From Pomacea canaliculata (lineage: Eukaryota > Mollusca > Gastropoda > Architaenioglossa > Ampullariidae): a stretch of 64,000 nt of DNA. This document shows positions 47,345 through 58,793 of this stretch, piece by piece (position 1 is the first letter of the stretch; every line of letters begins with the position of its first letter). The stretch spans positions 13,508,074 through 13,572,073 of the forward strand of contig NC_037595.1 of the NCBI RefSeq assembly GCF_003073045.1, in the 5' to 3' direction. The notes under the pieces are model-generated. The model saw only the letters and a program-made list of their open reading frames with translations, did not search any database and had not been told where the DNA came from. Both the position numbers and the translations under genes were made by a program.

Positions 47345-50160
47345 CAACACACACACAGTGGAAAGTTCGAGAAAGAATTAAGGGGACTGAGTATCACCCT
47401 CTCAGCAGGCGCAGGCTAGTATTCATTCTTTGCTTAGTAAACATTAATGCTGGGTAATGGCCTCAGGAAAAAAATGTAGCTACTAGTTGTTGTCACTATA
47501 GCATACTGTCACACAACCGTGAGGTTTTAGAAGAACATTCATCTTTTTGTAACCGATGCTTTGGATTTTTAGGTGTAAAACAATAAGAGGGGTGAAAATA
47601 TTTTCAGGAATGACCGGGACACCCTTTCGTATGTTTCTCAAGTTTAAAGTGTTAGAAATTAGGTTGAGCTTGACTGAAATTTTTTTTTTATCTTTTTTTA
47701 TTTTCAGGTAAAGATGACTGATACATCAAGCACTGCTAATGCTCTACTGAGTAGGCTAACGGGGCGAGGGAGGAGGGGGCTAGTGTTTGAACCCTGTGTA
47801 CTTAGAGGACTTAACTATGTCACACACCCACACACAGCCAGTAGTAAGGTGACCTCAAATGTTTTATCTTAGATCTTTTCATTTTCTAACCGCTTGCCAG
47901 CACCAGACAAAAGCAGTTATCGCAAAAATGCAAGGTTAAAATTTAGTTCGTTGTACAGGAATACTATTAAAATGATGTTTGTCTTGATTTCTGTTTTTTA
48001 AAATTATTTTTATTTTACTAATGGAAAGTTAAGTCTTTGATTCATTTAACTTGTATGTTTTTGAAATATTTTATTCGTTTACAAGCAAAACTATACAAAA
48101 TACTTGACAATAGTACATTTATGAGTCTCTTGCACCAAGCTTTTGCTTTAAAGCAAAAAAAGGTCATAGGTCAAATATTACATGGCACTCGGTTTGCTGG
48201 ACACGTCATCGCATAAAGTCAAGTATTTTATTTCTTTATTTACTTTTTGTTATTGCTGAGTGAAAGCTTTAAAACTCGCTGCCGCTGGTAGAGAATGATG
48301 CATGACCGCATTTTTTTTGCCCTGAAAAACTATTTTAGCGGCTGTTTTCGGTAACATTTGTTTATGTGACTGCGTGTACAGAAACATATAAAATTGTTTA
48401 TATCCTGTTACGGAGGCTCCTTGGGAAAGAGCTAGATTTTATTTATTTGTCAAGGTTATTCAGAAAGCTATAAAATGCAATAAATTCTGTTACATCAACT
48501 ATTCAGCAGGTCTCAAAAGTAAAGATTTCAATAATTCTTTCGAAACAGTTTCAATACTGCTATTTGTTCAGTGCGCACACACTGACACGCGTGCATGGTT
48601 ATTTCTAATCTTAGCATGAAGGGAAAGTTCGGAAACACCTACTCGAGTGTACTGGTATCTCAGAAGCCACGCTTTACTGACATGACCTCATTAGTCAGCA
48701 TTTATGTTTATATTATCTGACATTATTTCTCCCGTCCTTGTCTTTGACCCTTTCCTTGCCTGACTGGCTAGCTGGCTGGCTCTCTTTCTCATGTTGGCTG
48801 CCCTATCTCTTTCAAAATAAGACGAATTCTTTAAATGGGCGTGAGTGGGGGTAAATACCTTTCTAAAGTGGAGTAAGGCTCAGTGAAAGATAGTCTGTCC
48901 CCAGATTTTAGTCTGGTGATTATCCCCCTCTCGTTGTTGAGATACAAGTTGGTATCTATGCACAGGAATGAGTCAACAAAAATGTTGTAAATGTAAGGCA
49001 CCAGAGAATAAGAGTCTCAGTTAAGCTACCTTTCATACCTGTATTAGATAGTACACACACACACATAGACATTCTTCTACTTATCTCTCGCTGACCACAG
49101 TAGACGCTATTTTTTCTATATTCCGTGACTTAGTTCTGTCTCGTTCAGGCGGGGTATGTCTGTCTCTTTTGCAATTTTTTCTTTAGGCTACCAGCAGTTC
49201 TAAGACCAAAGTTTCATGTGTGTTACACTTTGTTTAAGTAACCTAGGGGAATCAGATAACACTGTGGGTAGAGCAACAGTAGCCACCCCGTCAGGCGCGC
49301 ACAGGGTTCGATACCCGTGTTAAACATCGTACCTCCCTCAACTGACTCAACCGTGGGATGGACATGTGACTTCTTAGAGGTAGGTCAGTGCCAGATAGAT
49401 ATGCACAAATGTTCCCCAAGACTTGTCGAGATCTCTGGCACCTCACTCTCCATCCACCACAAGGTTATGGAACTACTTTTATCTTTTTGTGTCCGATGCT
49501 TCAGCACTTTTTGAGGTCTTCCACATGTTATTAAAAAATGAACAGTCGAAACATGTTTGGGGGGATCAGTCCGAAACCAAGACTTTCTGGAGTTTTGTGT
49601 GCCAGTAACTAACTACTTTTACTTTTATTTTATTTTAATCTTTTTATTTGAAGATAAAGCCTGCTGTGGGTGCAATGAACTGTAAGTTGTTCACTGGGTC
49701 TAGAGTGTGGATGTGGATGTCGGAGACCTACCCTCTCCGTCAAATGCCTTTTACCTCCCCTGATACACCAAGCACTGCTAATAATCTGTTGGGTGAGTGT
49801 GGATATGAAAGTGTTGTCCGTAATTTGAATATAATTAGTCACCAATACACACAATGCATTCAGATGTGGGTGGCTGGGTGTGTATGCTGCTTGTAATGGA
49901 AGAAAGACAAGTGAAACAACTGATCTTTCTTAGCTTATGATTTATTCTCAATAAACCCAAAATTATGTTCTCTCTCTCTCTTTTTCAATCTCTCTCTCTG
50001 CACACACACACACACAGTCAGCGCCAGAAGGAACAGGTGTAAGATAGAGCTCAAATGTTTTATCTTCGATCTTTTAGTTTTGCATAAGTAGCCGACGTGA
50101 GATAAGAGCAGTTAGCACAATAATCTAACTATACATCACAGTATTGGAATAGCTGTTGTT
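47345..50160. other. Spacer between temptin-like genes C and D
   Basis: No gene is called. Parts are duplicated flank: a block with CATCAAGCACTGCTAATGCT occurs at about 43,545, 47,715 and, diverged, 49,768; and TCAAATGTTTTATCTT is shared between 47,855 and 50,051. The middle (47,900-49,250) is AT-rich and unique in this window. A SINE-like fragment lies at 49,255-49,345. Confidence 0.45.
49255..49345 (+). mobile_element. SINE-like tRNA-derived fragment
   Basis: GTGGGTAGAGCAACAGTAG resembles a pol III A box and is followed about 35 bases later by AGGGTTCGATACCCGTG, a canonical B box with its T-stem. The anticodon arm does not fold as a normal tRNA, so this is a tRNA-derived SINE head rather than a tRNA gene. 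The 3' part was not delimited. Confidence 0.5.
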
Positions 50161-50374
50161 TGTCTTTTATTCTGGCTTTCTTCTATCAATATTTTACAAG
50201 TGAGAAAGGTTAAAAGTCTCTTCCACAAGTAGCCTGTAAGGGGTTTAAATGTCTTATTTGTAAAGCAAATCTCTACAAATGACTTGGTAGTCATTTTGTG
50301 GGCCTGCATGCCGTGAAGCAGATTCCTGTAACGGGCTGCTGGTGTCAGGATGTCGGACGGCAGGTGAAAGGTTA

Positions 50375-53300
50375 CTAAGGGCAAGCAATCCAGCTGTTTC
50401 CACATTTACTTGATCCAACAGGCTCACAGATACCTGCAAGCAAATGGGTTGTGTAACATCGTGAACAAATTAAGTGTGGATAATGAACCTGTACTTAGTG
50501 TTATAATCGATACGTAGTGTAATTTTCAAAAAGTGTTGTATTATATTATACTTAACAAATAATTGGTTTTGACTTATGGGGTACGCTGTACTTTCTTTAT
50601 TTATCACAGACGTAAAAATCCATGCTTATATACACACATGGGCACACTAGTACGCGTACATACTTGTTAGTACATAGAAGCATACATGTACACATACACA
50701 CATAGATGCATGTAAGTACCTAGATAAATATATAAATAGATATGCATACATACACGCACAACTAGACTTTGATTGATTGCATTCTAAATATTTAACATAG
50801 CATACTTAGACACTTTCCTCAGATGGGGAACAGACTATGAGCTTATGACAGATGTTGAGATAAGTATTACAGCGTGGTTAGAGAATATAACAGGTTTTGA
50901 AAGGAATTCCACGAGTTGTTTGAATAATGAAACATTCGCGTTGGAGATTAACAGAAGTCATGCAATCTTGAATAATTATTCAGGATCTAGTTTATCCTCG
51001 AAAACATTTCTATTGTCAGTACCTGTTTATGCACAGAATAAAAAGGAATTTACATATCAGCAAAAAAACATGGATGACAGTTATCCATAACATGTTAGTG
51101 ACACATCTCATGCCATGTCTTTGATACAAGGTACACCAAAATCTAAGATTAGTCAAAGTACCAAACAGGCCCAACAGCTAGCTTCCCATACCCGGATGTC
51201 CCTTGGGACTGGCGAGGTTGATTGGGTTAGAGATGCTCCACCTACAGAAGACGTCGCCCAGTTCCTCGCCGTTGGACACGCCATCATTGTCAGAATCCTT
51301 CCGACACAACTCAGGAGTCCACATATTTCCAGCAGCGGCAAAATCCTGGAAGAGAAAAGACAGTAACAATTACAAACTTTTTTTGGCTGCTAATGCATGC
51401 ATTCTAGTTTATGACAATCACTTTAGAGAAACATGTCAGACTTGATATTTTTTGATAATTTAAATTTTTATGCAACTTTGATTGAAGGAGGAGGTGAGGT
51501 TTGCGCACTTGAAGCAAGTTCGGGAGTGACTGGCCTCATGTTTTGCTCTGCACTTTCTACATTTCCACGATGTTTTGATGACTCTGCGTGTGCAGGACAA
51601 TATTTAAGAGCATCTGCTAAATCTTTCAACTGGTGACAGTATTCTATAAAAGATATATGCTTTACAGTGGCACCAAATGATTATAAATGCTTGCTTCGTT
51701 GCTGATTTGTTAAACAGAAATTTGTTAGACAGAGTACTTATCTACAGGACGGGAGAAAGAAACCTGTTGTCTCGAGACCATGTCCTGCTCGGAGCGGTCA
51801 GTGAGAAAGTTACGTGGTCCTTTTTTTAAAACTACTTCATTGAAGTGTACATCTCAGGTAACTGCATTAGGTTTGTGTATGAACGATGACAGGTTCAAAA
51901 TTTTTGAAGTATTTCAACTTCGGAGATTTAGTGTCGACATTCTGGTTCTTGGATGTTAACGTTTGTAGCTAACGAAGAAATTCCCTGCGTTTTAGTTTTC
52001 AAAACGGACATGGAGAAAATTATAAGGTTATATATTGATATTCAATATATATTTAATGATATGTATCTGTGTGTGTTTTGTTTTCATGTGAAAAATCTGT
52101 AGAAGGCTGATGAGTATGTACTGCTATGATATTTGGAGATAAACCAAACAGGTCTTGTCGTATTCCTCTGAATTTGTTGAGCGTAAGCTTTAATTTCTGA
52201 GATGTTATAAAAAACGGTATGCAACCCATTCGGAAATCTGAGAATTATTAAAAGAAAGCAACTCTATACAAGGTGTTATATGGTATGGAAACGTGCGGCT
52301 AAAATGTTACTGAAAATATTCAATCAAGCAAATCAAATATCGTAACATAAGAACACACATCAGATTAATATTCACGAATTCTTCTTTCAACCCTTACACG
52401 TCGATGGCGAAAGCAATAAAAAGAGAGACAGATGGGGTAAAAAAAAGTAGGGGGTAGAGAAAAATAGACACGTGAAAGACTGATGCAGGACAACAAATGC
52501 ACCTACAACTCCGAAACGGTTTTTTCTTCCGCCGCCCTGGATCGCTCGGTGACCAACCCCAGGCCAAGGCATTTGGTTACAGGGGTTACGTACATTCCTG
52601 CCGTTAGGAATACTGTCCTGAAAGGAGGAGTAGGATTCTGCCAAAGGTAGCAACGCTACCGCCAAGATAGAGGTGAACACCTGGAGACAAAACAAATGTG
52701 GACAAAACAAATGTCAGACAAAACAAATTTCGGTGTCAGAAAGCTTGCTGAAATTTCACAAAAAAACCCAAAAAAACGCCACATAGAGCATTTCACAGCA
52801 GGCAGCAAGACAGCGGGCAATAAAATGTGTCACGTGATGCTCAATACCGCGTGCAATAAAAACAGAGGATGGGATACATAATAGCAATGAAACAGAATTT
52901 GTCACGCAGTCATGAAACGGCATCCTTTAGAAGACCATCCTTACAGAACAGTCAGCTAACTGTCAAAACAGTGCGAAAGCATAAATAATTTTTAAAGGGA
53001 GATAAAGCTATAAAGTGAAAAAAGCTGGTAAAGGAAGCAAACCAATGTCAGGGAGGTAACCCCGACAGCTGAGTGGCCTCCGCGAAAATTTGTCTTACAG
53101 AACTTGCACATATAGATAGAGATTGTTATTTTGTTCAAGCAAAGGATGAAATCGTTGCAATATGAAATAAAAAGACAAGAAAAATAAATGTTTATGTTGT
53201 AAGATCATACAAAGTGTAAAAGCATGCAGCTTTAACAAGTACTTCTGAGTAGATTAACATGGCTTTGATAAATAGTAACAGTTCTAATGAATATATTGAG

Positions 53301-53812
53301 ATAAAAAAATAATACAGCAATTCATTCACTTACTGAGCCTTGAGAAAATGCGAGTATCCACTTGTTTTCAATGAAATGTTTGCAGTAAATAATGCATTTA
53401 GCTGTTGTTGCAATAAAGCTGTCAAGTATTACAGATGTCTTTAGTCAAAGTGTGTGCAATAAGACAAATTTGAAAGAGCGAGGTGTGAGAGAAATATTCA
53501 TCAAAGTCAAACAACCCAAGTGATCAACGAGGACTTTATAGGTACTTGGCACAGAAAGACTTAGAAAATAACAAAACAAACACTTAAAAGAACAAGGAAG
53601 GAAGACATTAAAAGAAGATTACCAATAAATGTAGAACAGACAAGATGCCCTGAGGAGGTGCAGAAAGCAAAGAAACGAACATTTTTGTTAAAAAGACAAG
53701 GTGAAGTTCGTGATGCAAATTTATACCTGGTTTTCTTAGGACTGTCAGGTGTAACTTAAGTGAGAAAAACATAAATAAGTTTAAAACAATTGCTTACAGT
53801 TACAGATGTCAT
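50375..53812 (-). CDS. Temptin-like secreted protein, copy D (most diverged)
   Basis: Exons in reading order: 53,798-53,812 (MTSVT), 52,507-52,680, 51,192-51,345, 50,375-50,433; same phases; product 133 residues. It keeps the signal peptide, IPNG, NPC, WPGVGH, DFAAAG, DSDNDGVSNGEELGD, HPGICEP and six cysteines. It lacks the NAT sequon of A-C (WSISN instead of WNATN), has NRFG for NPFG, and stops one codon earlier than A and B. Introns are larger (1117, 1161 and 758 bp) and share little with the other copies, so D split off first. A minus-strand AATAAA lies at 50,166-50,171. Confidence 0.87.
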
Positions 53813-53860
53813 CCTAGATTCCCGTCCTCAAGTGAGACAGGAAGCAGGGCAGAGTTTCTC

Positions 53861-53906
53861 AGTTATATAGCACTGGATGAGCCGTTATGGCCTTTGTGAC
53901 ATCAGA
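53861..53906 (-). promoter_or_regulatory. Promoter of temptin-like gene D: TATA plus CRE variant
   Basis: TATATAA at 53,863-53,869 and TGACATCA at 53,897-53,904, one base off the palindrome, at almost the same spacing (27 bases) as in A-C. The following AGAGGTC is also shared. Confidence 0.65.
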
Positions 53907-54861
53907 GGTCGCCACAATTTATTCAGATCGTCCTACAAGTGGGCTGAGGTACGAGTTTTAAATCCATTGCTTTCGTGGCCTGTCTGCAGGTAATCCTTTA
54001 GTCCATCCTAGAATCTTTGTGTTGCACCAACCTGTCATTCAAACGTGTTAAATATTCTCTTGAATTCATCAATTTGTGTTTGTCCATCTCTGGATATCTT
54101 TCTGTGTATCTATCTCTCCCAACACACGCTGACAGATAAACATAAGAAAGGGTATTAAAAATTACTATTATTTACTACATTAACTATTCAAATAAACAAT
54201 CAAATTAACATATTTTATAGTTTAGTTGTTTGAGTAATGTGTTTTTTTGCGCTCACATTTTATTTGTGGCCTCAAGAATATGACAAATATCCTCTGGTTA
54301 GCCTTTCCCAGGTTCTAAGGGACGTTACTGCGGAGTAGCCCGAGCAGCTTTAAATGCGCATGCGCCACGTCCTCGAGTTCTCTCCCCTGAGGATAATGCC
54401 GCCAGCTACAAAGTCAACAAACAAAATGTCATGTCAAACGTCACATGGCAGACGTCACTTTTCCGGATGCACCTGTAACGTAACAGAATGATGTCGAAAA
54501 TTTTTATTGCAGTTCTTAGAAGCAGCTTTTAAAAATGTTGTTACATGTAGGAAATGGCGTCGTGTTGAAAAACCAGTTTCCTCAAAGCCTTTTTTTCTGA
54601 CAAATTAATGATGTGCCAGAAACTAGACACGTTTCGGTTTAGCCGACCTTTACACTTGGAGGTGGAAGTTGCTGAAATTATTTGATTTGTAGACAAGAGT
54701 TGGAAGAAATGTTTAGTGTAAACTCGCGGTCACACACACTGACACAGTACGCAAAGGTGTTTATACAAGTAGATGAGAACTAATAGATGTATAGGCTGTA
54801 GGAAAAGGTGTGGATACGTTTGAATGAAATGGATGACAGTGTGCGTGTGTTGATAGTTGTG

Positions 54862-55187
54862 ATACAATACAATACATAACAACTTTATTGATTCCCAGGT
54901 GCAATTCAAGGTAGTGCTCGTACTAGCAATGGTATATACATAAACATGATATAAAAAAAATAATATAAATGTACATGTTCAAATAGTGTCTTTCTCACAC
55001 ACATTCTCTCACTTATTACACCAGTTTGACTGTCTGCAAGTAAAGGTTCCTGGTGTCATAAGAGTGTGAGAACTATGCTTTCTACTAAGTCATTGGTTTC
55101 TTGTTCTCCAGAGCAGCCTAGCTCCTCAGACACTTGTTTTCCAATGCCTGGAACCAACGCTTCATATCCGTAAACCACGATCGGTAC
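54862..55187 (-). mobile_element. LINE 3' end fragment
   Basis: Read on the minus strand, the piece ends GGGAATCAATAAAGTTGTTATG followed by TATTGTATTGTAT, the kind of AATAAA-plus-short-repeat tail many LINEs carry. Upstream of it a frame reads FFVVPIVV and then about 30 more residues to a stop; VVPIV is a motif I associate with the C-terminal part of some animal LINE reverse-transcriptase proteins. No reverse-transcriptase core is present, so it is a 5'-truncated copy. Clade not assigned. Confidence 0.5.
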
Positions 55188-55270
55188 TACAAAGAATTTG
55201 TACAGATTACAAAGAATTTGTACAGATTACAAAGAATTTGTACAGATTACAAAGAATTTGTACAGATTAC
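55188..55270. repeat. 20-bp perfect tandem repeat, about four copies
   Basis: Unit TACAGATTACAAAGAATTTG repeats exactly with a 20-bp period. Each unit boundary makes the inverted repeat TACAAA-GAA-TTTGTA. The repeat begins inside the LINE-like coding stretch (LYKFFV on the minus strand), so it grew there by slippage or unequal exchange. Confidence 0.9.
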
Positions 55271-55723
55271 AATTCGTAGTAATCATGTTATGGCTGCCCA
55301 TGGCCATTGACGATGCTTTTTGTTATGATCCTGGTGTGGTCGACATTTGTTGTAGAATAGTTGCCAGTGATTATTATTTATACTACCTGAATGAGAGCGG
55401 TGCAGGTGTAAAAGGCCATTGACACCTTCCCTGCTACCCGATGGTCATGGCTGAAGTATGGCTTGTCGCCGGCAACACAAGACGGAGATAGGCTACCCGG
55501 ACAAGCTGCACTTTCACACTTGTCACTTTTGGTCACATGTTGAAATTATTTTTTGAAATATGCCTGAAGCGCTTTAATTAGTTGTAGGGTATAATTAAAT
55601 TTGTTTAATGACAATGGTAGGGATAATATATGCCAATGAATTTGCTGTCCCTGATTCACTGTGGGGATATAGAGGATATGTCTCTAGTAAATCGGTCGCT
55701 ATGTGCAATGAACTCGCAGTGAA

Positions 55724-55754
<31 letters not shown>

Positions 55755-55762
55755 GCTGCTGC

Positions 55763-55804
<42 letters not shown>
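55724..55804. repeat. GTT/TTG microsatellite
   Basis: About 27 GTT units with a GCTGCTGCT interruption in the middle. Val or Thr runs in frames here are artefacts. Confidence 0.95.
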
Positions 55805-55998
55805 AAAACTACTGGCCATGTTATTTTGGCCATCTATTCATGGTACACGTTGTCCTTTTCGCGTACTGTAAGACCCACCACTGTCACCCGCACTCATAAA
55901 CGCCCTTCATAATATTTTAAATCGTGTGCAATAAATCACCGAGAAAGGCAGATGCGGGAAGATCACAAAGATATTTGAGAATTGGTGTAAAGCAAGAA

Positions 55999-56069
55999 GC
56001 ATCGGTGGTCTAGTGGTAGAATACTCGCCTGCCACGCGGGTGACCCGGGTTCGATTCCCGGTCGATGCA
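55999..56069 (+). tRNA. trnG-GCC: tRNA-Gly (GCC)
   Basis: The 71-nt gene folds as a normal cloverleaf: acceptor GCATCGG pairs with TCGATGC (with one G-T), the anticodon loop CTGCCAC has GCC at 56,031-56,033, and the T arm is CCGGG-TTCGATT-CCCGG. A box TGGTCTAGTGG and B box GGTTCGATTCC are intact. A TTTT pol III stop follows a few bases later. It decodes GGC and GGT glycine codons. Confidence 0.97.
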
Positions 56070-56715
56070 TTATGTTTTGTCGATTTGCTTTATTTTTATA
56101 ATAACTGGTGACTGTGCTGATATGTAAGGCAACAGTGTTGATGTCTAGCTGTAGCACTCGTTCGTGCATCCTTCCTGTCTCGTGCGCAGATATTTCACAA
56201 AATTCTTTATATTTTTCAAAATATGTTTACTCAGTGTACGAATTCTCATCCAACAATATGAACACGTTATTTTATTTACTTTGTTTTGGGTGCCACGTCC
56301 AGTTCGAAAGTATGAACATCCACGACCTGCTTTGTGTGTGTTAGAGAGAGGGCGGAGTTAGTACGTACCTATTCTCAACTACTGTATCGACTGGGTAGTT
56401 TGTTGCGAGTAAAGTGAGGTCTCTAACACCTCTCACTTCTCAATGAATGGAGGGTTAGTGATCTACCTTTACCCTTTAGCAACTTGCAGGCATATGCACA
56501 ACATACTAGCTCCAAAAATTTTGATCCTACACACACTACACGTCTGCTTCGCTTGCCAGTAACAAGGCCACGGTGTGTTCCAACGAAGCTGTAAACGTTC
56601 GTTGCCACATCCGGGCATGACCTGGATGACACTCTCACATAAAAATAAATCATTGCCAAAAGCAGACGTGGAAGGATGAAGAAGATGTTTCATACCTTAG
56701 AACTGTATGAAAGGC

Positions 56716-56786
56716 GCATCGGTGGTCTAGTGGTAGAATACTCGCCTGCCACGCGGGTGACCCGGGTTCGATTCCCGGTCGATGCA
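56716..56786 (+). tRNA. trnG-GCC: tRNA-Gly (GCC), second copy
   Basis: Identical over all 71 nt to the copy 717 bp to the left, with GCC at 56,748-56,750 and a TTTTT stop three bases after the gene. The flanks of the two copies are unrelated, so only the gene body is conserved. Confidence 0.97.
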
Positions 56787-56789
56787 ACT

Positions 56790-58580
56790 TTTTGGTCGCA
56801 TATACTCCCTAATCATTGTGCTCCTACAACTGTTAGTATAATAACAGTAATAAGGACAAGCTCTGGTGGAAAATAAAAACAGTATCGGAGAGACGAGCGT
56901 TAGAAAAAAAATGGATTTCTGATTAGTAAAAACTCCGCGCTTCAAAGAGTGAATATGTGTGGAAAATGGAAATCTGGAGCCAGAGACTCAGCTAACAAGT
57001 GAGGTTTCAGACAAGAAAGAAATCAGCAAAGAGAGACCGAGCAGGAGCAAAGTATGTAATACAAAGTATGTAACAAGAACAATTTAGCATCTTCCACACT
57101 TCTTCCAGCTTTTCAAATAAACTTCAGCAGGTCAAGATGTTTATCAACAGCAGTTACCACCTAACTCTTACCGTTTATTTTCAAGGGCTTTCATGATAAA
57201 TGATGTAAGTGCGACTGATCAGAAGTCGTTGGATTGAATGTACTTTGTGCGAAAGTTTCCAGAAAATCAAGAAACTATCAGAAGCTGGAAGTGATGTTGT
57301 AAGATTTTATTAACATCCTCGGTACTGTATAAACCATTAAGGTTGTTGCCTAAATTGCAAAAACCCTCCCAAAGGTTTCAAAAAACAAAATGACAGGTGA
57401 ATTAAAAACAAACTGAACAGGAAAACAAAAAAGGGGGGGGGGGGAATGTGTGAGACTGTCGTGCAGGTATGGGCAAACACTAAAGTAACTCCTCCTATAC
57501 TTCCAGACTCAGGGTGATGATAGAGTTATTGCTGGCTGTCAAAGAGTTTTCATTAAAATTTGTAATTAACGACATTTTCTTAAGTGTACGCTAGGCATCA
57601 TTGTCCCCCCTTTTCAAGAGGTAGCGAGCTGGCTGTCCTCCGTATTTATAGTAATTAAATCGCCAACGTGGCCTGGTGACATCAGGTGACACACTCACAC
57701 ACACACTCACACACACAGGTATACTAATGCTCCACTTTTAAAACCTGAGACTGCTACATACTAGACATATTTTCATTGAGACAATGAACAGCCTGCTCCA
57801 TCACCTGTCTTCTGCCTTCTCCGATAAATAAGGTTCAAATCGTCTGGATGGGAAAGGTGTGTATGTGTGGGTGGTGATGGAGGTAGGTAGTTAAGTGTGA
57901 ACTCGTATGTAGGACCTGAAGGCCTCAACATGTGTCGGAGTTTTCTCCCTTCACTAGGTTTTATCGCAGGAACTAAACATAATTCAGACTACTCCTTGTA
58001 ATTCTCTGCTCGTTCATCAGTCAGTCTTGATTGATTCTTAATTAGAATGTCGTCCGAAACTATCTATCACGAACCACAACTATCAGGGCTGAAACAAAAC
58101 AACTCAGCAATCGCTGGGAAAATGATTTTATTTACTTCAAACAAATAAAAATAATGTTCTTAGCTAAGAGTGTGAACATGCAGGTTACTGCCAGGCTGCT
58201 CTCACAATCACTTCTTCTCTTCAGGAAAGCGGCAAGAAGACGAGCTTTTCCGAAAAAAAAAATTTAAATATGTGGACAAAAAGAAAATGCATCCCTCCAA
58301 ATATTCAGTTCAAAAGCGATTTTGACGACACATATAGTCTGTGATGCAAGAGTAACCCAGAAATGTATGTTCATGTTAATAACTTGCAACCTGTTCCTTC
58401 TGTCCACTATATTTATCAGCAAACATAATTACAACTTTCTTTCTATTTGCTGGTGCTGTCAGACGAAAAGAAATATGTGGACAACATGAAGTCAGCGATT
58501 CCTGCAGATTGTTTTCCTCCAGCCTGCATTCTTCTTGTGATGATCGCTTGCCCTGAAACGAAAGATGAAGCTCCCTTGTC
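56790..58580. other. Unassigned DNA
   Basis: No gene is supported. It contains a G run near 57,434-57,445 and a CACTCACACA repeat at about 57,685-57,717. The right end is probably 3' flank of the membrane-protein gene. Confidence 0.4.
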
Positions 58581-58585
58581 AAATA

Positions 58586-58591
58586 TTTATT
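58586..58591 (-). terminator. Possible polyadenylation signal of the membrane-protein gene
   Basis: AATAAA on the minus strand (TTTATT on the plus strand) about 200 bases after the stop codon at 58,794. Confidence 0.4.
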
Positions 58592-58793
58592 ATTTTGCAG
58601 CTGATGATTCATTAGATAACACTAGATAACCTTAATTAGATAACTTTAATTATTACAACAAAAAGTTATGGTGAGAGTAGTTTACTGTCTAAGTAAGAAC
58701 TTTTATAAGAGGATTGACACAATGTAGTCCATGCACAAAATGTTTTGAACACAATCTTTTACCAACTCAGGCTTGATTACTACTCACTTCACA

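Noticed and set aside
49255-49345. A functional tRNA gene
   Set aside because: B box and T arm are good, but the anticodon arm and acceptor stem do not pair; it fits a SINE head better.
55595-55871. Frames rich in Val/Ala or Thr
   Set aside because: They are translations of the GTT repeat.
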